DNA of 64,000 bases from NCBI GenBank assembly GCA_030867875.1, contig JAOWCC010001634.1:31887867-31951866 (forward strand), in the 5' to 3' direction. The stretch comes from Actinernus sp. WN-2022. Taxonomy: Eukaryota > Cnidaria > Anthozoa > Actiniaria > Actinernidae. Shown here in pieces: positions 34,081 through 44,375 of the stretch (positions are counted from its first letter, which is position 1; every line of letters begins with the position of its first letter). A model generated the notes under the pieces. It worked only from the letters and a program-made list of their open reading frames with translations, made no database searches and was not told the origin of the DNA. The position numbers and the translations under genes are program-made.

Positions 34081-34749
34081 ATGGCAGAGAGATTCGTCAA
34101 ACCTCCAAAGCTATTGCTCGAAGGCAATATCGCTGAAAACTGGGGGAGGTTTAGGCAGCAGTTTGAAATATACATAATCGCCTCTGGCCTACAGAAGAAG
34201 TCAAACAAGGAGAAAGTTTGCTATTTGCTCAATTTAGCCGGGCCCGAAGCCCTTGAAGTCTACAACACGTTTTCTTTCGGTGAAGGCGAAAGTAAAGACG
34301 ACACGACGGTGGTATTAAACAAGTTTGAAGAGCACTGCACGCCACAGAAGAACGTGACATACGAGCGCCATGTTTTCAATACACGGGTTCAAGGGCAAAC
34401 CGAGACCATTGATTCTTATGTGACCGACCTAAGGGTGAAAGCAAAAAATTGCGAGTTTGGATCTCTTCATGACGACCTCATAAGAGATAGGATCGTGTGT
34501 GGCATCAAGTCTGATTACGTCAGGAGGAGACTGCTTCGAGAGGCTCGTGTTACACTGCAGAAAGCCGCACTAGATATTTGCCGAAGCAGTGAGCTTTCGG
34601 AAACTCAAAACAAAGTCCTAGGAAATGTGTCTGAATCTGCTGAGATTCATAGCCTAGAGAGAGAGAAACGTCACAACAGCAAGCCACATAATAAGACATA
34701 TGGTCGCCCAGCTACACAAAACAAACACAAACCCTCGAAAACGGTGTAA
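34081..34749 (+). pseudogene. Outer Gypsy Gag, N-terminal part
   Basis: This 222-residue ORF starts at an ATG 125 bases after the LTR. Capsid-like features: WGRFRQQFEIYIIASG (about residues 21-36), LLNLAGPEALEVYNTF, FEEHCTPQKNVTYERHVFN and DLRVKAKNCEFG. These are typical of Gypsy Gag in the groups with a K02A2.6-like pol. A basic Lys/His/Asn-rich tail leads to the nucleocapsid. It ends at a TAA just before the zinc-knuckle region, and the first knuckle (CGNCGGSH) lies beyond that stop in the same frame. Confidence 0.85.
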
Positions 34750-34941
34750 AGCAAGAAGTGTGGGAACTGTGGAGGCAGTCACAAGTAAGAAATGTAATTT
34801 CTGCAAAAAGTTAAACCACTTTGAGCGAGTTTGTAGGCTTAAGAACAGAGAGACTCATACAGTTGAAACAGCTGAATTGTACATGGGATCTGTAGAGGTG
34901 CTAAAAGTTCCAATTCATGTTGTTGATCAAGTCCAAAGTAG
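34700..34941 (+). pseudogene. Outer Gypsy nucleocapsid, frame-shifted and cut by nested insertion
   Basis: In another frame this segment shows CNFCKKLNHFERVC, a complete C-x2-C-x4-H-x4-C zinc knuckle, then about 40 residues up to VDQVQSS. The nested Gypsy enters at 34942, so residues after that point belong to its LTR. The other half of the reading frame resumes at 41292. Confidence 0.8.
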
Positions 34942-35144
34942 TGTGGACCCAGGGGAAGGAGTACACAAGACACAAAGAGAAGCTTTCTACACGGTTTAAT
35001 CTTATCCGCCGAGCGATAACAACAACACACCTCCGTTCCTCTACCTCGTGGGCTCCCGATCTCCCATGACCCCTTGCGCGTGCTAATCCCATGGCAACGC
35101 ATAACATAGGTAACATAATCTAGTCACGCAATACATCGGTCACA
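34942..35144 (-). repeat. 3' LTR of inner Gypsy
   Basis: 203 bp with TG...CA ends on either strand; same as 41089-41291 except for two substitutions. The C-run CTCTCCCCCC at 35145-35154 is, on the minus strand, the polypurine tract GGGGGGAGAG directly before this LTR. Confidence 0.95.
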
Positions 35145-35244
35145 CTCTCCCCCCGATGAGGAGATCTCTGCCACGACATCTAACTTTAACAAATATTTCT
35201 ACATATATTATCAATGTGTCTCGCTAAAACATGCAATGTTATGA

Positions 35245-35532
35245 TCATTCTCGGATCACTGTCTTTACGGGATGCACAGTCAATCCATGCAGTTTACAGA
35301 GATTTGCGAACAGGATTCTTCCGTAAGCCAGTTTCTTCTCATAGGCTGATGTTCCACGAGCATATTGACTGCACAAATAGTCCCTAAGATGTTGCGGACG
35401 CGCTTTCTTTCTAGTGGGGCGTCTGACGCTCTGTTCCGGTGTTTGCTTGGTTTCTGCTTGTTGTGGATTTTCTGAACCCTCATTCCTACTCTCCATTTTG
35501 TGTCCTACTTCTGTACTACTGTCATCTGACAC
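35245..35532 (-). pseudogene. Inner Gypsy pol C-terminal tail
   Basis: A 95-residue ORF near the 3' end, in a different frame from the integrase C-terminal piece. Its Gln/Glu/Lys-rich first half and RRPTRKKARPQHLRDYL match the position and style of the short basic segment that ends many Gypsy polyproteins (the outer element has VIKVPEHLKDYL at the same place). It was probably fused to pol before a +1/-1 shift. No enzymatic motif. Confidence 0.55.
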
Positions 35533-35612
35533 TTCTAGTGTTTCTTCTTGTAAAGATGTCTGCAGGGCGTTGTCGACTTGCGCACAGTCACCTTGCAGTC
35601 TTGAGTCTGATA

Positions 35613-36119
35613 TTACTTGAGGCTTTCGTAACCCTCGTCGCTCCGCACTGTCGCGTTACTATCGTCGACCTTCTTACTCGTCTCTTCAGTTAAGTCGCTG
35701 GTGATCTTTGCTTCGGTTTCTTTCATTACCTGTGGCGTACCGGGATCTGTCTCTACAGATGTAACGTCAGCAGTGGTATTTTGGTCGCTTGAAAGAAACA
35801 TGCATTGGCGTAACATATTTCTGTGTACTGTGTGAAGTTCGTCACGGTTATCCTCCTTTCGAATTACGTACACTGGGCTGTCATGCATTTTCTTCTCTAC
35901 TATATATGGTCCTTTCCATCTATCTGCTAGTTTGTGCCTTCCTTTGATGCCAGTCTTCACTGTGAGTACTCTGTCTCCGGGATTGAACTCTGACCCCTTC
36001 GCTTTACGATTGTACTGCTTTACTTGCTGTTCTTTTGCCTGTAGTGACGCTTGCTTTGCCAATTCGTAGCTTGATCGTAGTCGTTCTCTCAGCTCACGGA
36101 TGTGCTCACAGTATTCTCT
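35613..36119 (-). pseudogene. Inner Gypsy integrase C-terminal region, after a TAG stop
   Basis: In frame with the 817-codon pol; only the TAG at 36120-36122 separates them. It contains GDRVLTV, then RWKGPYIVEKKMHDSPVYVI and HTVHRNMLRQC, the GPY/F module that follows the catalytic core in many Gypsy integrases and helps bind DNA or chromatin. The last 70 residues are acidic and Thr/Ser-rich. The ORF as scored from an ATG starts at 36062, but the reading frame is open back to the TAG. Confidence 0.85.
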
Positions 36120-38573
36120 CTACTTCTCCGGTTCTTCTCTCTGCACACCAAAGCCTAGGTCAACGGGTAGTCGAAGATGTCGTCCGAACATCAAATAATA
36201 CGGAGAATATCCGGTAGAGGCATGGGTTGTGGCGTTATACGCGTGCGTCATGGTTTCAAGGTGATCTTTCCAATCTAACTTCTTAATTTGGTCCATGGTT
36301 CCTAACATGTTCATCAAAGTGGAATTAAATCGTTCCGTGAGGCCATTTTCCTGGGGATGATAGGGCGTTGTGCGACTCTTTTCCATACCTGTAATCGCAC
36401 AAAGTTCCTTCATAAGGTCGCTTTCGAAATTTCTCCCTTGATCACTATGTATTCTCTTTGGTATCCCATATACGCACATAAATCTCTTCCAAAAGACCTT
36501 AGCAACTGTCTTTGCCTTCTGATCCTTCGTAGGGTAGGCTTGAGCTAGTCGCGTGAAATGATCGGTAACAACAAGTACGTTCTCTATTCCTCCCTTAGAC
36601 GTTTCTAGCGTAAGGAAATCCATACATACCAATTCCAAGGGCTCTGACGTGTGAATACTTTGCAATGGTGCGCGCTCTGTCGAAATAGGCTTTCGCAATC
36701 CGCATCTCTGGCATGCTTCACAAAACTTCTGGGCTGTGTCATACATCCGCGGCCAATAGAATCGTTCACGCACAAGTTCTAAGGTCCTTTCAACGCCCGG
36801 ATGATTCACGTCATGAATACTTCTTAACACCTTCTGTCGTAGGGCTTCCGGTAAGACAACTTGTTGAACGGTGACCTTCTTGTGGTTTGAGTACTCTCTC
36901 ACGAGGACGCCTTCGATTATCTTTACCTGATTCCACTGTTTTAACAACAGTTTAATGTCTGCTGACATGTTCCTCCGTTCTCGACGGCTTGGCTTCTTAC
37001 CTGACACAACATACTCTAGGACAGCACCCGTAATCTTGTCTTCTTTCTGATGCACTCTTAGATCTGCTGTGGTCATTGTTGGTAACGTTTCGTGTCCTTG
37101 TAGGATATGGCTTTGTATGGTGGCCTTCGTTTTGTTGCTTGAATGTAGCACCGCGTCAAGCGCCTCTTTCACGTCTTCCTGGGGCATCCTCGATAATGCA
37201 TCTGCGTTTGCATTGCTTTTACCTGAGCGGTAAATGATACTGAAGTTGTACGAGGATAATTCGGCCAGCCATCGCTGCCGACATGCATCTAACTTTGCTG
37301 TTGACATAACATAACATAGTGGGTTGTTATCAGTTAGTACCTGAAATTCATTACCGTAGAGGTAATCTCTAAACGTTTCAGTCACGGACCATTTCAGTGC
37401 AAGGAACTCTAATTTGTGGGCTGGATACCGTGCCTCTGCCGCTACCAATCCGCGACTCGCGTACGCAATCACTCTTTCTTTACCATCTTGTACCTGCGCC
37501 AGCACTGCGCCCAAACCTCTAGTACTCGCATCGGTCTGTACAACGAACGGCAGCGAGAAATCTGGATAACCAAGCAGTGGCGCACTAACTGGTCTCTCTT
37601 TCAACAACTTGAATGCTGCGTCATATTCCTCCGACCACTTGAAGGGTTCACTAGGTGGCTGTCGCCGATTACCGCGCTTCTTCTTCGACCCCTCTTCAGA
37701 AGCGAGCTTATGCAAGGGAGCTGCGACCTTCGAGTAATCTCGAATAAATCTCCTGTAGTATCCCGTGAATCCTAGGAATTGCCGTAACTCCGTTTTACCC
37801 TCCGGTGTTTTCCATTCCTTAACTTTGCGCACTATCTCGGGATCTGTAGCGATTCCGTCTTTAGACATGACATGGCCAAGGTAACGTACCTCTTCTTGAA
37901 ACCAATAACACTTATTGGGCTTAAGCTTAAGATCGTGATTATGAAGACGGTCGAACACCAGCTTCAGTCTCTCTAAATGTTCCTCGAATGTTCTAGAAAA
38001 TACGATTATATCATCAAGATATATGAGCACCTTCTCTATGTTAAGATCTCCTAGAACAGTTAGCATTAGCCTTTGGAACGTCGCCGGTGCATTCACTAGG
38101 CCCATGGCCATACGACGGGTGTTATATAGACCTACTGGTGTGACAAATGCAGTTTTGTACTGGTCCTTGGGGTCGACGCCTATCTGGTAGTAGCCACTGG
38201 TTAAGTCGAGGGTTGAAACAAATTTCGCGCCCCCGAGTGCGTCGAGCGCTTCATCAACACGTGGCATAGGGAATGAGTCTTTGACTGTCTTAGAGTTTAG
38301 CACTCTATAGTCAATACATATTCGCATTGTGCCATTTTTTTTCCGTGCTATTACTATGGGTGATGCATATGGGCTAGTACTAGGTGCAATGATACCTTTG
38401 GCTTCCATACCTTTCAGCGTTTCCACTAACTCCTTATGCTCCGAGGGAAGCACCCGTCTATGGGGGATCTTGAATGGGGTCTCGTCTACCATCGGGATCT
38501 GGTGCTCTATCGTCTTGGTGTAACCATAATCGTCTGAACTGCGTGAAAATACATCAGCACGTTCTTGCAACAA
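36120..38573 (-). CDS. pol: Inner Gypsy Pol: reverse transcriptase, RNase H, integrase
   Basis: This 817-residue ORF copies element RNA to DNA and integrates it. RT: D123 in STLDLTSGYYQIG and YLDD at 185-188. RNase H: D348 (QTDAS), D415 (LTDNN) and D458 (ADALSR). Integrase: H587, H591, C621 and C624 as the zinc finger; then D652, D711 and E747, giving a D-D-35-E core. All catalytic residues are present. The scored start is a TTG; the frame is open further upstream and overlaps the protease ORF end near 38630, so Pol is probably made by ribosomal frameshifting from the protease frame. A TAG at the end removes the GPY/F region. The minus-strand orientation is opposite to the host Gypsy around it. 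Confidence 0.93.
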   Translation of the reverse strand: MLQERADVFSRSSDDYGYTKTIEHQIPMVDETPFKIPHRRVLPSEHKELVETLKGMEAKGIIAPSTSPYASPIVIARKKNGTMRICIDYRVLNSKTVKDSFPMPRVDEALDALGGAKFVSTLDLTSGYYQIGVDPKDQYKTAFVTPVGLYNTRRMAMGLVNAPATFQRLMLTVLGDLNIEKVLIYLDDIIVFSRTFEEHLERLKLVFDRLHNHDLKLKPNKCYWFQEEVRYLGHVMSKDGIATDPEIVRKVKEWKTPEGKTELRQFLGFTGYYRRFIRDYSKVAAPLHKLASEEGSKKKRGNRRQPPSEPFKWSEEYDAAFKLLKERPVSAPLLGYPDFSLPFVVQTDASTRGLGAVLAQVQDGKERVIAYASRGLVAAEARYPAHKLEFLALKWSVTETFRDYLYGNEFQVLTDNNPLCYVMSTAKLDACRQRWLAELSSYNFSIIYRSGKSNANADALSRMPQEDVKEALDAVLHSSNKTKATIQSHILQGHETLPTMTTADLRVHQKEDKITGAVLEYVVSGKKPSRRERRNMSADIKLLLKQWNQVKIIEGVLVREYSNHKKVTVQQVVLPEALRQKVLRSIHDVNHPGVERTLELVRERFYWPRMYDTAQKFCEACQRCGLRKPISTERAPLQSIHTSEPLELVCMDFLTLETSKGGIENVLVVTDHFTRLAQAYPTKDQKAKTVAKVFWKRFMCVYGIPKRIHSDQGRNFESDLMKELCAITGMEKSRTTPYHPQENGLTERFNSTLMNMLGTMDQIKKLDWKDHLETMTHAYNATTHASTGYSPYYLMFGRHLRLPVDLGFGVQREEPEK

Positions 38574-38626
38574 TTGCTCTACTTGGTTTACTTGCTCCTC
38601 ATTATTAAGTAAGCCCCTATTAAAAT

Positions 38627-39418
38627 TCAGTGGTTAGTACCCTGAGTAGCTGCTTCATGTACCTCTTGGCACACAGTTCCTTTATTCTCGCTGTTCTCGA
38701 TAATGCCATCAGTAACATATAAATCTGCTAACCGCGTGTTTCGCTTGATATGAAGGGCTTTATCTGTAGGGTTCGCGACTCGCACTCGAACCAGTTGGTT
38801 TGCTATTATGACAACTGTATTTGCAACCAGAAGATTATCGGGACCGTTGTACGCGGGCATCCTCTCCAACAGTCCCATGTATGGCCGATTTCCGGGTGCT
38901 TTAGGGACAGTGACCGGGACGTTTACTTCTCCACCGTTCGGGGGAATAACTATAGACTGGTGCCCAGTATACCTGGCGCTCCCCACAAAACCCGAAAAGT
39001 CACAATACACGTTCTTGTTATATTGCCTCATTGTAGTATGCCATGCTCGCGATTTCCCCTTCACACTTTCCATATATTTACCTCCATTCTCACTCTCGAA
39101 ACTTATCTGCACAGCTCTGATTAAGGCTGTTCCCACTAATAACGGAACGCCCTTCCGGTACTCTGTTGCCGGTACTACAAAACCTTGGATACTCTTATAC
39201 CGTCGGCCGAGTATTACAACATCTAGAAACACTTTCCTATTATAAGTCATTTCATTTCCCGACGAGTCTTCGAAAATGACATCGCTATGACTACGGGACT
39301 GTTCACTCAGTACAGGGTGCTGCATTACAAACTCTTCTGTTATTGTTGTCACAGCAGATCCCGAGTCAATAAGACTTTGACATAATACCCCATTTACTAG
39401 GATGCATGCCTCGTTCAA
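38627..39418 (-). CDS. Inner Gypsy aspartic protease region
   Basis: This 263-residue ORF processes the polyprotein. LIDSGSAVT (residues about 16-24) holds the catalytic D-S-G triad in place of the more common D-T-G, preceded by the hydrophobic NEACILVNGVLCQ strand. GTALIRAVQI (about 96-105) may be the flap-to-helix part of the fold. The second half has VPVTVPKAPGNRPYMGLLER and LVRVRVANPTDKALHI, a dUTPase-like or spacer-like beta-rich segment often seen between PR and RT. It ends at TGA in sequence that overlaps the open pol frame. Confidence 0.82.
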   Translation of the reverse strand: MNEACILVNGVLCQSLIDSGSAVTTITEEFVMQHPVLSEQSRSHSDVIFEDSSGNEMTYNRKVFLDVVILGRRYKSIQGFVVPATEYRKGVPLLVGTALIRAVQISFESENGGKYMESVKGKSRAWHTTMRQYNKNVYCDFSGFVGSARYTGHQSIVIPPNGGEVNVPVTVPKAPGNRPYMGLLERMPAYNGPDNLLVANTVVIIANQLVRVRVANPTDKALHIKRNTRLADLYVTDGIIENSENKGTVCQEVHEAATQGTNH

Positions 39419-39486
39419 TGGGTCTATCTCACACTGATGTAGTTCGGTTGGGGTTCCTGTGGTGTGGCCTGTAGGTTGCCCCTCCT

Positions 39487-40593
39487 CTACAGGCGATGGG
39501 AGTTTACATTTGGTCGGGGCTTCTCTCTCTCTTCTTCGCTCCTCGGGACATTGCGTTGTGTATTTTGATTTTCCTGGCTTCCACTTGCCCCCTGGGGGGT
39601 ACCCCTCCTCCCATCTGGCACGTCCTCATAGCAATTGTAGGACATATGCCCCCCCCTTTCCGCATCTGTAACATACCCTTTTCTCTCTATTGGGTGTCCA
39701 AGCATCCCTGGGAGGCGTGGGTTGCTGGGGGATGGGAATATCAGAGTGATCCAATTTCCCTTTTATAACCTCTATTTGCTTCGCTTGGGCCTCGCACTTG
39801 GCCTCGATTCTGCTGAGGTCTGCTTTCAGCTCTGTTTTAAACTCCCTCAGCGCTTTTATTATGGGGTCTTCAAAGCTTGTGTGACCCCCCTTTGCAACTC
39901 CTGGGGTCTGGGGCTGACTCATAACTCTATCTATTCCCTGCTTGACCACCCCCTTTCTCTTAGTGTCATATTACAGCTTTAATAGCTCATCCTGTATCTG
40001 CTCGTATGAGAGTTCCATGGCCGTTAATGGCCGGAGTTGCATAACAACTTTCTCATCCCTTAGACCCGCTATCAGCACATCCGTCAGCATTTTCTCTCGG
40101 TTAGGGTACTTAAATCCCATGTTGCCCTCCCTTTCCGCGATTCTAGAGCTCTGCCAGCTCTATAGCATATTCGGCCGGGGTTTCTCGACCCGTCTCGCTG
40201 GGAGCGACAATAAAAAACTTGAAGGGGATCCCTACCCTGATACTCGATGCCCCCAAGCATGACTTGTAGTCGTCTTAAAACTTCCTTATAGGTCTTATCC
40301 TTGCCGGCTTCACTCCTAAAGACTTTCGCAGCTTGCCCGGCCACATACCGCTCGATGAGTTCGAGGGCTCCTCTGTTGTTGGTTTCCAACCGACACACTC
40401 TAACCAGGTAGTCAACTTCTCTCACCCAGTCGCTCACGCTCACCTTACTGTCTCTCCCCGAGAATATTTGCACTTGCTTGATTTGGTGCGATGTTTGCAC
40501 CCGGCTGCTCTCTCTGTTGAACTGGAGGGCCTCACATCTCCGCCGTAGACTGTTTATTTCCTCACGGAGCTTTGCATTAGGGACTTTAAGCAA
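39487..40593 (-). pseudogene. Inner Gypsy Gag, frameshifted
   Basis: Three ORF pieces. 40084-40593 holds VQIFSGRDSKVSVSDWVREV and LELIERYVAGQAAKVFRSEA, a capsid-like region like that of zinc-finger CCHC/PNMA-type Gag domestications; the frame opens before the TTG start. It shifts frame near 40230. 39626-39949 has a Lys/Glu-rich segment and CYRCGKGG, the start of a CCHC knuckle. 39487-39705 has GGHMSYNCYED, the other half. The knuckle is split in a C-run at about 39646-39654, so this shift could be a sequencing or assembly error. A Ser/Glu/Gln-rich linker leads to protease. Confidence 0.75.
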
Positions 40594-40957
40594 CCAGTCG
40601 ACGGCAATGACGACGGGACGTAGGAAAGTGCCTTTCTCCCGAAATTTGGTGTCTACTATTTCCCTCGTTCACCTTGAATTGTTTTTCCAGATTTTCGAAA
40701 AATATGACCGAGTATAGAGTTCCGTTCACGCCGAACAAAAAACGGATTGATTTACTTTCTTATACGTTCGCGTTCTCTTTAAAACGTACAATTTGGGGTT
40801 TTCACGTTGTGTTTTTGCAGAGAACGGTGGAAATGTAGGCGACCGTGCATTTTCATGTGCAGCTATTGTATTTTGTAATTAAAGCTATTGTTTTATGCCG
40901 TCGTCGAAGACATTGCCGTCGTGTTTTGCTTAAAGTCCCTATTGTCTTCGGCGAGCG

Positions 40958-41014
40958 GTATGCTCTCCAATGCCGGCCCCAAAAGCTCTGCTCTCCAATG
41001 CCGGCTCCAAAAGC
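40958..41014. repeat. Short tandem repeat in inner Gypsy leader
   Basis: GCTCTCCAATGCCGGC followed by CCAAAAGCTC occurs twice in a row in the untranslated leader of the inner element. Confidence 0.7.
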
Positions 41015-41068
41015 TCCCTTTGATCATCAAACTTCATCCAGCTGTCCTCTTTCTCCTTCTTTATACTT

Positions 41069-41086
41069 ATCCTGGTCACGGCACCA
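41069..41086 (-). promoter_or_regulatory. Putative primer binding site of inner Gypsy
   Basis: On the minus strand TGGTGCCGTGACCAGGAT begins two bases after the 5' LTR and starts with the TGG expected for pairing to a tRNA CCA end. The tRNA is not identified. Confidence 0.7.
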
Positions 41087-41088
41087 GT

Positions 41089-41291
41089 TGTGGATCCAGG
41101 GGAAGGAGTACACAAGACACAAAGAGAAGCTTTCTACACGGTTTAATCTTATCCGCCGAGCGATAACAAAAACACACCTCCGTTCCTCTACCTCGTGGGC
41201 TCCCGATCTCCCATGACCCCTTGCGCGTGCTAATCCCATGGCAACGCATAACATAGGTAACATAATCTAGTCACGCAATACATCGGTCACA
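41089..41291 (-). repeat. 5' LTR of inner Gypsy
   Basis: 203 bp, TG...CA. Differs from the other LTR by T versus C near its left edge and by ACAAAAACAC versus ACAACAACAC. Confidence 0.95.
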
Positions 41292-41296
41292 GTAGT

Positions 41297-41581
41297 AAAG
41301 ATGAATGGAACATAGAGCTAGACATGAATAGCAAACCTGTTCAATTCAAATTGGACACAGGAGCAAAATGCAATGTCCTGCCTCTTAGTGTCTTTGAGAG
41401 CCTAGGCATCACAGAAAAGAGAGTATCTACCGGCCCAAGCCAAGTAAAACTAGTTTCCTTTTCTGGTGACAGAATTGATACCTGTGGAGAAGTATATGTT
41501 GATTGTTTCTATAAAGGAACAGTACATAAGGTACATTTATATCTGATAAACAAGTTAGTCACACCACTTCTGGGCCTGTAA
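41297..41581 (+). pseudogene. Outer Gypsy aspartic protease
   Basis: After the GTAG repeat the outer element resumes with KDEWNIELD and MNSKPVQFKLDTGAKCNVLP. LDTGA carries the catalytic D-T-G of retroviral-type proteases. LINKLVTPLLGL near the end corresponds to the conserved ILG-type motif. It ends at a TAA at 41579-41581, where intact relatives continue into RT. Confidence 0.85.
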
Positions 41582-41599
41582 ACCTGTACAGAGCTACAG

Positions 41600-42696
41600 A
41601 TAATAAAGAGAATTGATGCACTGTTAACAGAGAATGATATTTTAAACAAGTATGAAGACCTGTTTACAGGGTTAGGAACTCTCCCTGGTAAACACCACAT
41701 ACAGGTAGATCCAGATGTGCAACCTGTAGTGCACCCACCACGTCGAGTTCCTGTTGCTCTGCATAGTCGAATCAAAGAAGAGCTTGATCGTATGCAGGGA
41801 GCCAGGGTTATAGAACCAGTCAGTCAGCCAACAGATTGGGTTTCTTCTATGGTGACTATTGTCAAGCCTAACAAGTTAAGGATCTGTATAGATCCAAAGG
41901 ACTTGAACCGAGCGATTATGTGTGAGCATTATCCAATGCCTACAATTGAAGATGTAGTATCAAGACTACCACAAGCTAAGGTGTTCAGTAAATTTGATGC
42001 CAGTTCAGGATTTTGGCAGGTTCAACTGGATGAACAGTCCAGCTATTTAACAACATTCAATACACCATTTGGTAGGTACAAGTTCAACCGCCTACCATTT
42101 AGAATTTCATCTGCCCCTGAGGTATTTCAGAAAGCAATCAACCAAGTCTTTGAGGGTTTAAAAGTAGGTATTGCAGTAATAGTAGATGATATCTAGTTTG
42201 GGGAGAAGATGACCAGCAGCATTACGAAAGGGTGATCCACATGCTAAATAGGGCACAACAAGTAGGTCTAAAGCTAAACAAAGCAAAGAGCAAGATAAGA
42301 GTAAACTCACTCACCTACATTGGTCATAAACTGACATCTGAAGGGTTACAGCCTGACCCTGAGAAGGTTCGCGCTATTACGGAGATGCCGGAACCTGAAG
42401 ACAAGCCTGCTCTTCAGCGATTCCTTGGTATGATACAATACCTAGCTAAATTCATTGCAGATCTGTCTTCAATAGCTGCACCATTGAGACAACTACTGCA
42501 GAACGAATCAGTCTGGTGTTGGGAGCCTGGGCATCGTACTACGTTCACGAAGCTGAAAACATCACTAGCAGAAGTTCCAGTGCTGAAGTACTATTATGTC
42601 AGAAAACCGGTGACACTGTCGGTAGACAGTAGCAGTACTGGCATGGGAGCAGTTCTACTTCAGTTCTACTTCTACAAACCAGGTATGCACAGATAG
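41600..42696 (+). pseudogene. Outer Gypsy reverse transcriptase and start of RNase H
   Basis: RT spans two ORFs in the same frame (41717-42196 and 42232-42696) separated by a TAG directly after VIVDDI, the YxDD-box equivalent, so the nonsense codon abuts the active site. Other motifs: VHPPRRVPVALH, LRICIDPKDLNRAI, FSKFDASSGFWQVQLDE with the first catalytic Asp, and TYIGHKLTSEGLQPDPEKV. The second ORF ends in RNase H at LSVDSSSTGMGAVLLQ, after which about 30 residues expected before the next ORF are missing. The type resembles K02A2.6-like Gypsy pol. Confidence 0.88.
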
Positions 42697-42716
42697 AAAA
42701 AAAACTTCTAGCAATA

Positions 42717-43487
42717 GTGTTTGGGTGTTCCAAGTTCCATGACTATATCTATGGACGTAAAGTACATGTGGAATCTGACCACAAACCCCTAGAAACAATT
42801 GTTAAGAAGCCCCTACACCAAAGTCCCCTGCGACTTCAGAAGATGTTGATGAAGTTAATGAGATATGATCTTGATGTTAAGTACAAAAAGGGCAAAGAGC
42901 TTTACCTTGCTGATACTTTAAGCAGAGCTTATCTCCCAGAGACTGGAGATGATCAGTTACTAGACAAAGAGCTGGAAGTAGCAGTTGTACCCCCAATGTC
43001 TGAATCCAAATTGAAAGAGCTCCAGGAACAGACAAAAACTGACCCCACCTTACAGGCCTTGAGAAGAACGGTGAAAAATGGATGGCCTGAGTCCAAGAGC
43101 CAGATTGAGGAGAACTTAATTTGCTTTTGGGACTATAAAGAACAGATATCGGTGTATGATGGAATACTATTCAAAGGTGAGAAAGTAATCATACCAGCAG
43201 CTATGCAGCCAGAAGCATTAGCAGCAGCACATAAAGCCCATCTAGGAGCTGAAGCATGTAAGAGAATAGCTAGAGATGTGTTGTTTTGGCCAAGTCTGAG
43301 CAGAGACATTGATGAGTTAGTTGAAAGTTGTGCAGTCTGCAATAGTCTAAAACATCATCAGAGTAAGGAGCCACTAAAGAGTTATGAAGTTCCAAGCAGA
43401 CCATGGTCAACAGTTGGAGCTGACCTTTTTCATTTTGATAACCGCGACTACATAGTTATGGTTGATTACTACTCTGTTTTTTTTTAG
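42717..43487 (+). pseudogene. Outer Gypsy RNase H end and integrase N-part
   Basis: Starts within LLAIVFGCSKFHDYIYG; VESDHKPLE and ADTLSRA carry the last RNase H acidic residues. The integrase zinc finger follows: HKAHLGAEACKR with the histidines, then CAVCNS. GADLFHFDNRDYIVMVDYYS holds the first core Asp. It ends in a T-run (43480-43486) where a shift breaks the frame before the second Asp. Confidence 0.88.
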
Positions 43488-43538
43488 ATAGACTGTCTGC
43501 CTGGTACAACATCAGCAGCTGTCATCAAGAAGAACCAA

Positions 43539-44171
43539 ATGTCCAGGTATGGAATACCAGATAAACTTATCTCGGACAATGGGCCGCAGTTTGCTAGTCA
43601 TGAGTTTTCTATATTTGCAAACAAATGGTCATTCAAACACACCACAAGCTCACCTAACTATCCACAATCTAATGGAATGGCAGAAAAGGCTGTACAGACG
43701 GCAAAGCGCATCATGCTTAAGGCAAAGGAGGATGGTAGTGATGCCTACATGGCACTGTTGACCTACAGAAATACACCACGAGATGGCATACTAGGAAGTC
43801 CAGTGCAAAGACTTATGTCAAGGAGGACTAAGACTTTACTGCCAACATCTGAGGAGCTTCTAAAGCCACAAGTCATTGATCCAGTGAAGGTGAAGTCAAG
43901 ACTACAAGATTGTAAACTGCAACAGAAGAAGTATTATGACAAAGGTACTAAGACTCTCCAACCATTGAGACAAGGAGATCAAGTAAGAATCAAGACAGAC
44001 AAGGGTTATCAGCAGAGAGCGGTAGTCACAAAGGAGACCGATCAACCAAGGTCCTATGTTGTCCAAGTAGGAAACCGAGAGTACCGGCGAAACAGGAGGG
44101 ATCTTCTGAAGGTAAAAGAAGGCTCACAGGAGTCCCTAGACAAGTGGAACAAGTCCTCCAGAAAGTGTTGA
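43539..44171 (+). pseudogene. Outer Gypsy integrase C-part
   Basis: Continues the core in a new frame: SDNGPQFASHEF holds the second Asp and NGMAEKAVQTAKR the Glu, spaced as in D-D-35-E. TYRNTPRDG, then YYDKGTKTLQPLRQGDQVRI lead to the C-terminal domain without a clear GPY motif. The natural pol end TRSGRVIKVPEHLKDYL lies downstream at about 44266-44320 in another frame. Confidence 0.88.
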
Positions 44172-44375
44172 GGTGAAACGTACCCAAGAAAGTGTGAACC
44201 GAAAGTCTGAGCAGGTAACACTGAATCGTGAATACCTGAACAATGGTACATTAGCAACAACTAGTACTAGATCAGGACGAGTTATTAAGGTCCCAGAACA
44301 CTTGAAAGACTATCTAGTTTATAACTGTGACAGTAGTCAGTAAGTTGCATATCAAGGCATAAAAAAGAAAAGGGA

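Larger units (their letters stand above)
34938..41295 (-). mobile_element. Inner Ty3/Gypsy retrotransposon, minus strand, nested and young
   Basis: The element spans 34942-41291 (6350 bp) and is flanked by GTAG on both sides (34938-34941 and 41292-41295), the 4-bp target duplication. Its 203-bp LTRs differ at only two positions. Internal order on the minus strand is primer site, Gag with zinc knuckle, DSG protease, RT, RNase H, integrase, GPY/F-like end and polypurine tract. The 817-codon pol is nearly intact. Gag has frameshifts and pol one in-frame TAG. It inserted into the older plus-strand Gypsy and separated its nucleocapsid from its protease. Confidence 0.96.

Noticed and set aside
37416..39245. 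Plus-strand ORFs opposite the inner Gypsy pol and protease
   Set aside because: They are shadows of the minus-strand coding sequence.
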